Assembly (NCBI RefSeq): GCF_001424345.1
Contig: NZ_LMPF01000004.1
Coordinates: 226,803 to 290,802 of the forward strand
Length of the DNA stretch: 64,000 bases
Source of the DNA: Burkholderia sp. Leaf177
GTDB lineage: Bacteria > Pseudomonadota > Gammaproteobacteria > Burkholderiales > Burkholderiaceae
Direction of reading: 5' to 3'
The notes under the pieces were generated by a model, which was not told the DNA's origin, made no database searches, and saw only the letters and a program-made list of their open reading frames with translations. The position numbers and the translations under genes are program-made. Shown piece by piece: positions 9,080 to 17,383 of the stretch; positions within the stretch are counted from its first letter, which is position 1, and every line of letters begins with the position of its first letter.

Positions 9080-10007
9080 TCCGGCTTTCATCCACGAATC
9101 CGCCGACGTCCAGTCTTCCAGCATCGGCGAGGGAACGCGCGTGTGGCAATACGTTGTCGTTTTGCCGAAGGCGAAGATTGGGCGGGACGTCAATTTATGC
9201 TCGCATTGTCTCGTTGAGAATGACGTGGTGATCGGCGATCGCGTCACGGTCAAGTCGGGCGTTTATCTCTGGGACGGAATCCACATTGAGGATGACGCGT
9301 TTATCGGCCCGAACGTCACGTTCACCAACGATAAATTTCCCCGATCCAAAGCTTATCCCGAGGCCTTTCCGCAGACCAGGATTGAAAAAGGCGCATCGAT
9401 TGGCGGTGGGGCAGTGTTGTTGCCTGGCATCACGATTGGCGCGGGCGCCATGGTCGGCGCAGGCGCTGTAGTGACAAAATCGGTACCGCCTTTTGCAATC
9501 GTCGTTGGCTCGCCAGCCCGGGTAACGGGATATGTGGAGGGCGCAGCAGGTGCGGAATGCCCGGCAGAAACGGCAACCGAATCTCCTGTTCCAGTTGGCG
9601 TGGGCGGCGTGTGCTTGTACCGGTTGAAACGGTTCGGCGATTCGCGTGGCGCGCTCACGGTCGGTGAGTTCAATCGCGATATCCCGTTCGAAGTGAAGCG
9701 TTACTTCGCCATCTTCGACGTACCGGCAGAAAAAGTCCGGGGCGAGCACGCCCACCGCGCTTGTCATCAGTTTCTGGTGTGTATCAAGGGCTGCTGTGCC
9801 GTTGTTGTGGACGACGGCAAATCACGCCGCGAAATACTGCTCGATGCACCGGAAAAAGGCCTTCACTTGCCGCCGCTGACGTGGGGCACGCAATACAAGT
9901 ATTCTCCCGATGCCGTTTTGCTGGTGTTCACGTCCGATTATTACGACAAGGACGACTACATAACTGACTACGCCACATTCCTGGGAATGACGGCCACGGT
10001 CTCGTGA
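9072..10007 (+). CDS. fdtD: Fused sugar N-acetyltransferase and dTDP-4-keto-6-deoxyglucose 3,4-ketoisomerase (FdtD/WxcM-like)
   Basis: Residues 1-157 form a left-handed beta-helix acyltransferase with many hexapeptide repeats (for example [34 protein letters not shown]), ending [13 protein letters not shown]. Residues about 180-311 form a cupin of the FdtA/QdtA type with the paired histidines [15 protein letters not shown] and the ending [14 protein letters not shown]. Bifunctional proteins with this order are known (Shewanella FdtD, Xanthomonas WxcM). Together with rfbA, rfbB and the aminotransferase this completes the route to dTDP-3-acetamido-3,6-dideoxy-hexose. It overlaps the preceding GT2 gene by eight bases and the following gtrA-like gene by four. 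Galacto versus gluco product is undecided. Confidence 0.88.
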   Translation: MSNPAFIHESADVQSSSIGEGTRVWQYVVVLPKAKIGRDVNLCSHCLVENDVVIGDRVTVKSGVYLWDGIHIEDDAFIGPNVTFTNDKFPRSKAYPEAFPQTRIEKGASIGGGAVLLPGITIGAGAMVGAGAVVTKSVPPFAIVVGSPARVTGYVEGAAGAECPAETATESPVPVGVGGVCLYRLKRFGDSRGALTVGEFNRDIPFEVKRYFAIFDVPAEKVRGEHAHRACHQFLVCIKGCCAVVVDDGKSRREILLDAPEKGLHLPPLTWGTQYKYSPDAVLLVFTSDYYDKDDYITDYATFLGMTATVS

Positions 10008-10435
10008 AGCAAAACGTGTTTCCGTTGAGCATCGTCGCTCAGAGACGGTTGCGCTTCCTGGTTGGAGGCGCGACCAATACGGCGTTCACCTACGGCATGT
10101 ATCTGCTGCTGAAGCTTGTACTGCAGTATCAGATTGCCTATCTGATTGCCTATTGCTGCGGTGTCATATTCGCTTACTGGTTCAACGCCGTTTACGTATT
10201 CAAAGTTCCACTCTCATGGAAAGGGGCGTTGTCTTATCCGGTCGTCTACGTTGTTCAATATGGCGCTTCGGCCGTTTTGCTTGAACTGCTTGTAAAGCTC
10301 GCGAAGATCAACAGCACGTTCGCGCCGCTTATTGTCACGGTGTGCATGGTGCCGCTCACTTATGTATTGAGCAAAGTCTTGCTCGAGTGGAGTGGCCGCC
10401 ACAAGACCGAAAAACCATTCAATGCAGACAAGTAG
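10004..10435 (+). CDS. GtrA-family membrane protein, putative Und-P-sugar flippase
   Basis: This protein of 143 residues has four hydrophobic segments and the GtrA family opening [21 protein letters not shown], followed by [11 protein letters not shown]. GtrA proteins are thought to turn undecaprenyl-phosphate-linked sugars to the periplasmic face. The start is a GTG whose last base pairs overlap the previous stop (GTGA). The downstream membrane gene begins inside its 3' end. Its place between a GtrB-like and a GtrC-like gene completes a three-component glycosylation set. Confidence 0.85.
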   Translation: MKQNVFPLSIVAQRRLRFLVGGATNTAFTYGMYLLLKLVLQYQIAYLIAYCCGVIFAYWFNAVYVFKVPLSWKGALSYPVVYVVQYGASAVLLELLVKLAKINSTFAPLIVTVCMVPLTYVLSKVLLEWSGRHKTEKPFNADK

Positions 10436-12719
10436 GGACTCTCGCCTGGACGTGGCTCCGCTGAGGTTTAATTCAACCTTTGCGCGAGTAATTCGCCATG
10501 AATGGAAAGTATGGCTACCGCTTGCCATATTAAGTTTCTTTCTGGCGAGCGTTCTCATGTCAGGTTGGCCTGCCGGACTTCTGCCGCAGTTGCAGTTTCC
10601 CTATGTTTACCAGCACGATGGTCTGAGCCATTCGTGGCTTATTGAGCGTGTCATAGAAGGCTGGATCTTTGACAACGACCGAAGTGGATTCCCTTTCGGC
10701 TCCAGTTTCCTGGACTATCCAGGTTCTGATAGTGGAAGCGATGTTGTCCTCAAGATTTTAGGCAGCCTGACAGGCCACTATTACAGCGCGCTGAATCTGT
10801 ATTTCCTGTTTGGTTTTCCGCTCACGTTTTTTTGTGCGTACTTTGCGTTGCGTGCTTTTGGCTTGACCGCGGGGCCGGCAGCGTCCGCCGCTTTACTGTT
10901 TGATTTCTTGCCATTCCATTTCCTAAGAATCGAGCATCTGTATTACACCTGGTACTTCGTCGTTCCCTTATATTTTTATATCGCTCTTCGGATATTCAAC
11001 GTGCGACGGGTAGCCAGACTCGGCAGACAAACAGCAGGGCGATTGTTCCTAGCGTTTGTTGCCATGATGGCAATAGGTTCGTTTGGCATCTACTACGCGG
11101 CATTCGGTATCTTGTTGATCGCTGTTTCGGCGCTTGCTGCAACGTTGAAGACGAACCGGTTCTCCCATTGGTGGGCAAGCACGTTTGTGATCGCCGGCGT
11201 GGTGTTCGGCGTTCTGCTGAACGTGTTGCCGAACGTGGCCTATACAAAGGCGAATGGCATAAATGAGGAAGTCGCGATTCGCAACTCCGGCGATTCGGAA
11301 CTGTATGGGCTCAAACTCATGCAACTGATCTTGCCGCGGCAAGACCATAGAATTCCGCAATTCGCTAAGATCAGAGATCGTTACGATCAATCAAGCCCGC
11401 TCACCAATGAAAATTCCTGGGCGACGCTGGGCGTCGTGGGGTCCATCGGCCTCGTTATCTCGGCCGTCGCATTGCTTGCAAGCTTGTCTGGGCGCAGAGT
11501 CAATCGGCATCTTGCGCTTCTCACTGTATTTATCAGCATCCTGTTTCTTCTTGGAACAATCGGCGGGTTGGGAGCCTTGTTCTCATTTGTGGTTTCATCG
11601 TCAATACGAGCCTGGAACCGGATCAGCGTTTTTATTGGTTTCGCCGCGCTGGCAGTTTTTTTTCTGTCAATCCAACTGGGATTTTCCAGGGCGCGTCCAG
11701 CACTGCAGAGACCCGCTCCCAAGAATGCGGTGTTGACGATCCTCGTCCTGGCCGGGCTGTTCGATCAAACGATTGCCCCTGCCCGCGAGGCGATCGAGCG
11801 GACACAAAACGCGTTCAATATGGACCGCGACTTTGTCCAGCGCATGGAGGCAATGCTGCCGCCCCGCAGTGCGATCTATCAGTTGCCGTACATGCCTTTT
11901 CCGGAGTCGCCAACGCTCGTTCGGCTGGAAAGCTACGACCTGACGACGGGTTTTCTCCAGTCGCGCGCGTTGCGGTGGAGTTATGGCGGCATGCGAGGGC
12001 GGCCGGGCGATTTGTTCTACCGGGCGTTATCGAAGGAATCGCTCAAGACGCAAATCAATGTGGCGCGGCGCCTTGGATTCGCGGGCGTCACCGTGGATCG
12101 GCGCGGTTTTGCTGATAATGGCATTGAGGCGATCGAGGGGCTTACGGCGCTGTGCGGGGCGCCGGCGATCACGCGTGCAGACGGCGAGATCGTGTTTTTT
12201 GCCATCAGGAATCCCCAAGTTGTCGATTTCCACGGGGCGAATGCCTATGAAATCATGCGGCGAGCAGGCTATATCGCCGACGACCTGGGACCGAGATATC
12301 CGGCCACCCTTTCCGAGGGAATCGACTTTGCCCGCAATGGCTGGCCAGCTTTCCTTCGAGACGAGTCTGGCCTGGCATTTCGCGAGCCGTGGGGCCGATG
12401 GTCGGATGCCAATGTTGATTCCAGTGTCAAACTTGGTTTTTTTGAGGATTTGCCTCAAAGGTTTACGCTCGCCCTGACGATCGTTCCTTTTGGCCCGAAC
12501 GCGGGGAAGGACCTTGCCGTTTCCATCGGCGAAGAACGCTATTACCTGAAGATGACTCCGGCCGCTTCCGAGGTGAAAATCGCGGTAGATTTAAAGGGAC
12601 GCAGGGCCGATTCGATAGAACTCAGCCCGCCTTTGCCAACATCGCCGAGGGAACTCGGTCTCAGCAGCGATTTGCGCAAGCTCGGGGTGGGCTTGATTCG
12701 TTTGAGAATAGAGGAGTAG
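10422..12719 (+). CDS. Polytopic GT-C-like membrane glycosyltransferase with a C-terminal periplasmic beta domain (GtrC-type role)
   Basis: About 765 residues. A first helix (about 25-45) is followed by an extracytoplasmic loop with YQHDGLSHSW and FPFGSSFLDYPG, then about ten helices to residue 450. The soluble end (about 455-765) includes a final module with FREPWGRWSDA and PLPTSPRELGLSSD. The same signature occurs in the protein at 27983-30082. An acidic first periplasmic loop is typical of GT-C enzymes that use polyprenyl-phosphate sugars. Serotype-specific GtrC enzymes are unrelated in sequence to one another but share this layout. ATG 10422 overlaps the gtrA-like gene; a GTG at 10392 would add ten residues. 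rfbB follows after three bases. I infer that it attaches the acetamido sugar to the O-chain. Confidence 0.65.
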   Translation: MQTSRDSRLDVAPLRFNSTFARVIRHEWKVWLPLAILSFFLASVLMSGWPAGLLPQLQFPYVYQHDGLSHSWLIERVIEGWIFDNDRSGFPFGSSFLDYPGSDSGSDVVLKILGSLTGHYYSALNLYFLFGFPLTFFCAYFALRAFGLTAGPAASAALLFDFLPFHFLRIEHLYYTWYFVVPLYFYIALRIFNVRRVARLGRQTAGRLFLAFVAMMAIGSFGIYYAAFGILLIAVSALAATLKTNRFSHWWASTFVIAGVVFGVLLNVLPNVAYTKANGINEEVAIRNSGDSELYGLKLMQLILPRQDHRIPQFAKIRDRYDQSSPLTNENSWATLGVVGSIGLVISAVALLASLSGRRVNRHLALLTVFISILFLLGTIGGLGALFSFVVSSSIRAWNRISVFIGFAALAVFFLSIQLGFSRARPALQRPAPKNAVLTILVLAGLFDQTIAPAREAIERTQNAFNMDRDFVQRMEAMLPPRSAIYQLPYMPFPESPTLVRLESYDLTTGFLQSRALRWSYGGMRGRPGDLFYRALSKESLKTQINVARRLGFAGVTVDRRGFADNGIEAIEGLTALCGAPAITRADGEIVFFAIRNPQVVDFHGANAYEIMRRAGYIADDLGPRYPATLSEGIDFARNGWPAFLRDESGLAFREPWGRWSDANVDSSVKLGFFEDLPQRFTLALTIVPFGPNAGKDLAVSIGEERYYLKMTPAASEVKIAVDLKGRRADSIELSPPLPTSPRELGLSSDLRKLGVGLIRLRIEE

Positions 12720-12722
12720 AAA

Positions 12723-13784
12723 ATGCTTTTAGTAACCGGTGGTGCAGGGTTTATCGGTGCGAACTTTGTGCTTGACTGGCTCGCGGCCAACGACGAACCC
12801 GTGGTCACGCTCGATGCACTGACGTACGCCGGCAACCTTGAAAGCCTGGCTTCGCTGCAAGGTGACCCGAGGCATATCTTTGCGCACGGAGATATCACGG
12901 ACCGGACGCTGGTTGACAGCCTGTTACGGCAATATCGTCCGCGGGCAGTCATTCATTTTGCTGCCGAAAGCCATGTTGACCGTTCAATCCTCGGTCCGGC
13001 GGCTTTTATAAAGACGAACGTAGAAGGGACGTTCAATCTGCTCGATGCCACCCGCGCGTATTGGGATGCGCTTGCTGGTGACGAGAAAGCGGCATTCAGG
13101 TTTCTGCACGTATCGACAGACGAAGTTTATGGCTCGCTTGGACCTGACGACGCGCCATTCACCGAACGCAACGCGTTTGAACCGAACAGCCCCTATTCTG
13201 CGAGCAAGGCGTCGAGCGACCATCTGGTTCGCGCCTGGCACCACACGTACGGGTTGCCCGTTCTGACGACCAATTGCTCGAATAACTACGGCCCTTTGCA
13301 GTTCCCCGAGAAGCTTATTCCGTTGATGATCGTGAGCGCGCTGGCAGGTAATCCGTTACCCGTATACGGGGATGGCCGTAACGTCCGTGACTGGCTGCAC
13401 GTTGGCGACCATTGCTGCGCTATCCGCACTGTCCTGGCCGGAGGACGCGTAGGCGAGACGTACAACGTGGGCGGATGGAACGAGATGGCAAATGTCGACG
13501 TCGTCAAAACCGTTTGCAGTCTGCTCGATGAACTAAGGCCGGACGCGGCGGGCAGCTACGAGCGTTTGATCACCTACGTCAAAGACCGGCCGGGCCACGA
13601 CCGGCGATACGCCGTCGATGCGCGCAAAATTGAGTCCGAACTCGGCTGGCGACCAGCGGAAACATTCGCAACGGGCATCCGCAAGACGATCATGTGGTAT
13701 CTCAATAACGAGGCGTGGGTGTCCAACGTGCAGAGCGGTGCTTATCGCGACTGGATCAACAAGAACTACAGGGGAAAAGAATGA
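12723..13784 (+). CDS. rfbB: dTDP-glucose 4,6-dehydratase
   Basis: Forms dTDP-4-keto-6-deoxy-D-glucose from dTDP-glucose. The NAD-binding motif TGGAGFIG is at residues 5-12. The catalytic Thr132-Asp133-Glu134 sits in STDEVYGSL, and Tyr158/Lys162 in [31 protein letters not shown] and the 353-residue length are standard for RmlB. GGAG lies just before the start, and the gene begins three bases after the previous stop. It overlaps rfbA by four bases. With no rfbC or rfbD in the window, its product most likely feeds the ketoisomerase at 9.6-10.0 kb rather than L-rhamnose synthesis. Confidence 0.96.
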   Translation: MLLVTGGAGFIGANFVLDWLAANDEPVVTLDALTYAGNLESLASLQGDPRHIFAHGDITDRTLVDSLLRQYRPRAVIHFAAESHVDRSILGPAAFIKTNVEGTFNLLDATRAYWDALAGDEKAAFRFLHVSTDEVYGSLGPDDAPFTERNAFEPNSPYSASKASSDHLVRAWHHTYGLPVLTTNCSNNYGPLQFPEKLIPLMIVSALAGNPLPVYGDGRNVRDWLHVGDHCCAIRTVLAGGRVGETYNVGGWNEMANVDVVKTVCSLLDELRPDAAGSYERLITYVKDRPGHDRRYAVDARKIESELGWRPAETFATGIRKTIMWYLNNEAWVSNVQSGAYRDWINKNYRGKE

Positions 13785-14671
13785 ACCGGAAAGGAATCAT
13801 CCTGGCGGGTGGCTCCGGCACGCGTTTGCATCCGGCAACGCTGGCGGTGTCGAAGCAGCTCTTGCCGATCTACGACAAGCCGATGATTTACTATCCGCTC
13901 GCCACGCTCATGCTTGCCGGGATTCGGGAGGTGTTGATCATTTCCACGCCGCAGGACACCCCTCGCTTCCAGCAATTGCTTGGAGATGGCAGCCAGTGGG
14001 GCATGTCGCTGCACTATGCGGTCCAGCCGTCTCCGGACGGGCTGGCGCAGGCTTTTGTCATCGGCGAATCGTTTCTTGCAGGGGCGCCGAGCGCGCTCGT
14101 GCTGGGAGACAATATTTTCTTTGGGCACAACCTCAAGGAAATTCTGCTCGACGCCGACCGGCGCGACGCGGGCGCAAGCGTTTTCGCTTATCCGGTGAAA
14201 GATCCTGAGCGGTACGGCGTGGTGCAGTTCAAGGACGGCAAGGCGGTGAGCATTGAAGAAAAGCCGGGCAGGCCGAAGTCGCGGTATGCCGTGACGGGCA
14301 TGTATTTCTACGATGCGGATGTCGTCGAGATTGCGAAGGCAGTCGAGCGTTCGCCGCGCGGTGAATATGAGATTACCGACATCAATCTGCGATATCTTGA
14401 AAAGGACCTGCTTTCGGTGCAAACACTCGGCCGCGGTTTTGCCTGGCTCGACACGGGAACTCACGACTCGATGCTCGAAGCGTCGCATTTTATTTCGACT
14501 ATCGAGCACCGTCAGGGCTTCAAGATTTCCTGCCCGGAAGAGATTGCATGGCGCCAGCGCTGGATTTCGGACGCGCAGCTTGAAGAGCTGGCCAAACCTC
14601 TCGCCAAGTCTGGATATGGAAAGTACTTGTCAAGCCTGCTAGCCGACGGCGGCATTAGTTCCGGGTGGTGA
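13781..14671 (+). CDS. rfbA: Glucose-1-phosphate thymidylyltransferase
   Basis: Couples dTTP and glucose-1-phosphate to dTDP-glucose, the entry to the dTDP-sugar pathway. The nucleotide-binding motif [16 protein letters not shown] is at residues 5-20. [44 protein letters not shown] and [14 protein letters not shown] are diagnostic for RmlA. The protein has 296 residues. ATG 13781 has AGGGGAAAAG before it and overlaps the rfbB stop. An in-frame upstream extension to 13715 lies inside rfbB and is not credible. It is the last gene of the 7.0-14.7 kb operon and converges on the minus-strand gtrA-like gene 37 bases later. Confidence 0.96.
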   Translation: MNRKGIILAGGSGTRLHPATLAVSKQLLPIYDKPMIYYPLATLMLAGIREVLIISTPQDTPRFQQLLGDGSQWGMSLHYAVQPSPDGLAQAFVIGESFLAGAPSALVLGDNIFFGHNLKEILLDADRRDAGASVFAYPVKDPERYGVVQFKDGKAVSIEEKPGRPKSRYAVTGMYFYDADVVEIAKAVERSPRGEYEITDINLRYLEKDLLSVQTLGRGFAWLDTGTHDSMLEASHFISTIEHRQGFKISCPEEIAWRQRWISDAQLEELAKPLAKSGYGKYLSSLLADGGISSGW

Positions 14672-14708
14672 CGCGAGATTCTGAAGCAGCAGGCCGGCAG
14701 CGGCACAG

Positions 14709-15134
14709 TTATTTGAGCGAGTCTTTGCGCGGCGTTTTAAACACCCAGAAATGGGCGCCAGCGTAATTGAAAAACATGCCGACAATGGATCCCGCTGCAA
14801 GCGGGATGATTGGGTATGCCTTGAGCGCAGGCAGACTTGCAATGAGCGCTGCAAAAACGCCGAGATTGATCAGGGCGCCGATCGTCTGAATGGTGAAATA
14901 GGATGCGTACTCGCGTCGTTTGTCGCGCGGTACGTCTGCCGCCTGCTTAAAGACCAGCGTCCGGTTGAGAAGCCACGTCACGAATACGGCAACCACGAAC
15001 GAAACGACTCGAGCGGCATAGACATTGACGCCGAATCCCTTGTTCAAAGCGGAAAGCACGCCCGCGTCCACGGCAAAACCCACAGCGCCCACGCAGCCGA
15101 AAGAAAAGAGCTTTCTGATCAGATTGCGATTCAT
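14709..15134 (-). CDS. Second GtrA-family membrane protein
   Basis: This protein of 141 residues has four hydrophobic stretches and the GtrA features FSFGCVGAVGFAVDAGVLSAL and TWLLNRTLVFK, ending GMFFNYAGAHFWVFK. It is a putative Und-P-sugar flippase distinct from the copy at 10.0 kb. The start overlaps the stop of the GT2 gene upstream (ATGA), so the two form a gtrB-gtrA-like pair at the end of the manC operon on the minus strand. Confidence 0.83.
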   Translation of the reverse strand: MNRNLIRKLFSFGCVGAVGFAVDAGVLSALNKGFGVNVYAARVVSFVVAVFVTWLLNRTLVFKQAADVPRDKRREYASYFTIQTIGALINLGVFAALIASLPALKAYPIIPLAAGSIVGMFFNYAGAHFWVFKTPRKDSLK

Positions 15135-16171
15135 TGGCGTGAACGGAGCTGATCGAGTTCGCTTTGCCTCAGCAGATAACGCTCTGCCTCCATGCGCTGC
15201 TGATGCACCACAGTATCGAGAATCAGGCCAACCCCGAAGATCATCATGGCAGCCACGCCGGTCGCTGAAGAGAGAATGGCGAGCGGTACATGGAAGATGT
15301 ATCGGTATTTAAACCAGTCATCAAGAACGGGAACGGCAAAGAGGATGCTGGCGATTGCAAAAAGAAGCCCAAGCACGCCGAAGAACAGGAGCGGGCGGTA
15401 ATAACGCAGGATTTGAGCGATGGTGAAAATCACGCGCGCGCCATCGGGCACGGTCTGCAACTTGGATACGCTTCCGGCGGGCCGGTCCTTGTACTCGATC
15501 GGGATCTCGACAATTCGCGCACGCTGGTGCAGGGCATGCAAGGTCATATCGGTTTCAATCTGGAAGCCCTCGACCAGAATGGGATAGGACTTGACGAACG
15601 CACGATTGAATACCCGATACCCGCTCATGATGTCGGTCAGCTTTGCACCGAAGAAACGATTGACCATGCACTGGACCAGCGTATTGCCAAATCCGTGCAG
15701 GGGACGATCATTCTCTTTTGCGTAGTGGCCACCTGAATGTCGGTCGCCGACTACCATGTCAGCAACGCCGTTGGTAATGGGCGTAATCAGGTCGTGAATT
15801 CGTTCGGCAGGATATGTCAGGTCCGCATCCGCCAAAACATAAATGTCCGCATCGATTTCAATGAACGCGCGGCGAAGCGCGTTGCCCTTGCCTTGCCGCC
15901 GTTCAAAGATGACCGAGCCTTTGCATCCCAGCGTTTTGAGCGTTTCTTCCGCAAGCGCCTGGGTGTTGTCTTTTGAGTTGTTGTTCACAACATAAAGCGC
16001 GGCGTCCGGCAGTTCGCGATGGAACGCCTTCATGGTCTCGACAATAGTCGCGGCTTCGTTATAAGCGGGCAGTATGATCGCGGTTTTGATAATGTTTTCT
16101 CGGAGAAACAATGATGTCATCTTTCTAAACGATTCATGTCGGAGACCGACGCTCTCGCCAAAATTTGGCAT
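15131..16171 (-). CDS. GT2 polyprenyl-phosphate glycosyltransferase, DPM1/GtrB-like
   Basis: The GT-A core has TAIILPAYNEAATIVETM, VVNNNSKDNT and the acidic motif VLADADLTYPAERI. It then has DIMSGYRVFNRAFVKSYPIL, which is strong for the DPM1 group. Two or three membrane helices lie in the last 110 residues. The likely product is an undecaprenyl-phosphate sugar, handed to the adjoining GtrA-like flippase. It follows a WbdC-like gene by 17 bases. Neither ATG 16171 nor ATG 16120 (residue 18) has a clear ribosome binding site; the shorter form gives a more typical N-terminus. Which of the membrane transferases in this window uses its product is unknown. Confidence 0.78.
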   Translation of the reverse strand: MPNFGESVGLRHESFRKMTSLFLRENIIKTAIILPAYNEAATIVETMKAFHRELPDAALYVVNNNSKDNTQALAEETLKTLGCKGSVIFERRQGKGNALRRAFIEIDADIYVLADADLTYPAERIHDLITPITNGVADMVVGDRHSGGHYAKENDRPLHGFGNTLVQCMVNRFFGAKLTDIMSGYRVFNRAFVKSYPILVEGFQIETDMTLHALHQRARIVEIPIEYKDRPAGSVSKLQTVPDGARVIFTIAQILRYYRPLLFFGVLGLLFAIASILFAVPVLDDWFKYRYIFHVPLAILSSATGVAAMMIFGVGLILDTVVHQQRMEAERYLLRQSELDQLRSRQ

Positions 16172-16188
16172 ATCGCATTATAAATCGA

Positions 16189-17319
16189 CTAAAAGCCCGG
16201 TTCGGCAGTACCTGGTTTTTTCGCCAGCCGCTTGTATAAATCCACGTAGCTGTCGACCATTCTCCGGGCCGTGAACAGCGTCTCGAAGCGCTTGCGTGCG
16301 TTGACGCCCAACCGCGCCGTCAGAGCGTCGTCAGTCCAAAGGGTTTGCATGGCCTCGCGCAATGCGGCAGCGTCGCTGTGACGGACGATTAGCCCCGTTT
16401 CCCCATGAACATTGACATAGGATGTTCCTGTCCCGATCTCGGTTGAGATCATGGGCTTGCCGAACATTGCGCCTTCCAGCAAGGAAATCCCGAAAGCCTC
16501 GGAACGCAGATGAGAAGGAAACGTCAACGCGCGGCAGAGCGTTAGGAGAGCCACTTTATCATCGTCCGCCGCAGCCCCTACGAAGTGCACGTTCGAGAGC
16601 TGAAGACGCTCCGCCTGGGCTTTTAGATCACGCTCCACCGGTCCGGCGCCAACGATCACCGCCTGAAAATTCGTCCCCTGCATTGCATCGAGAAGAATGT
16701 GAAGGCCTTTGTAGTATCGAAGGTTGCCGACGAACAAAAAGAACTTCGGCCCGATCCGTTCACTCCAGTACTTCAGCTTTTCCTGTGTGGGCGCCGCGTA
16801 GGTGGTTTCATCGAGTCCGATGGGAATGACCTCGACTTTATTGCGAAAGCGCTGAAGCACGTCGCTGGTTTCTAGGTAATTGGGCGATGTCGCCACGATC
16901 GTGCTGACATTGGCTAGAAAGCGGTTGCGCAACGGTTTATAGAACTGCAACAGCGTTTTTTGACGCACGATATCGGAGTGATAAGTCACGACCGAAGGCT
17001 TGTTCATGCGACTCGCAAAATGCACGATGTCAGCAAACGGCCAGGGAAAATGGTAATGGATCAAGTCGGCATGACGGGCGAGCTGCTTGAATTCGCCGAA
17101 AGCGGAAAGAGAAAACGCGGACGAGGCGATCTCAATATCAAGCTTCGCACGATGATGCAAGTGGTCGCCAAGGTCCACGGTTCCGGTACTACGGCTCACC
17201 GTGAGGACGTCGCTTGCAATGCCGCGCTTTGCTGCCCCGGAGCAGATCTGATTGATCAGCTCCTCAACACCGCCCATGGAGTCGGGTTTATAGGTCTTAT
17301 AAAAATGGAGTACGCGCAT
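16189..17319 (-). CDS. GT4 mannosyltransferase, WbdC/WbaZ-like O-chain adaptor enzyme
   Basis: 376 residues of GT-B fold with no membrane helix. It opens VLHFYKTYKPDSMGGVEELI, with HYHFPWPFAD, VTYHSDIVRQK, FVGNLRYYKGLHIL and SHLRSEAFGISLLEGAMFGK, then STEIGTGTSYVN. This set closely resembles E. coli O9a WbdC, which adds the first mannose residues of the adaptor between the primer sugar and the repeat domain, and also P. aeruginosa WbpZ. It lies directly downstream of manC, its probable GDP-mannose supplier. Use of GDP-D-rhamnose instead cannot be excluded. Confidence 0.82.
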   Translation of the reverse strand: MRVLHFYKTYKPDSMGGVEELINQICSGAAKRGIASDVLTVSRSTGTVDLGDHLHHRAKLDIEIASSAFSLSAFGEFKQLARHADLIHYHFPWPFADIVHFASRMNKPSVVTYHSDIVRQKTLLQFYKPLRNRFLANVSTIVATSPNYLETSDVLQRFRNKVEVIPIGLDETTYAAPTQEKLKYWSERIGPKFFLFVGNLRYYKGLHILLDAMQGTNFQAVIVGAGPVERDLKAQAERLQLSNVHFVGAAADDDKVALLTLCRALTFPSHLRSEAFGISLLEGAMFGKPMISTEIGTGTSYVNVHGETGLIVRHSDAAALREAMQTLWTDDALTARLGVNARKRFETLFTARRMVDSYVDLYKRLAKKPGTAEPGF

Positions 17320-17383
17320 AAATTCCGTTGCGGCAGAGGCAAACGGGCGAAGCCCGTTTGCGTGGACTGCCTGGCTTCAATTG

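Noticed and set aside
13715..13780. Upstream extension of rfbA
   Set aside because: Lies wholly inside rfbB; ATG 13781 has a strong ribosome binding site and the standard N-terminus.
16150..16200. TATAAT on the minus strand just before the GT2 start as a promoter
   Set aside because: No acceptable -35 box at 16-18 bases, and the upstream gene ends only 17 bases away, so an operon is simpler.
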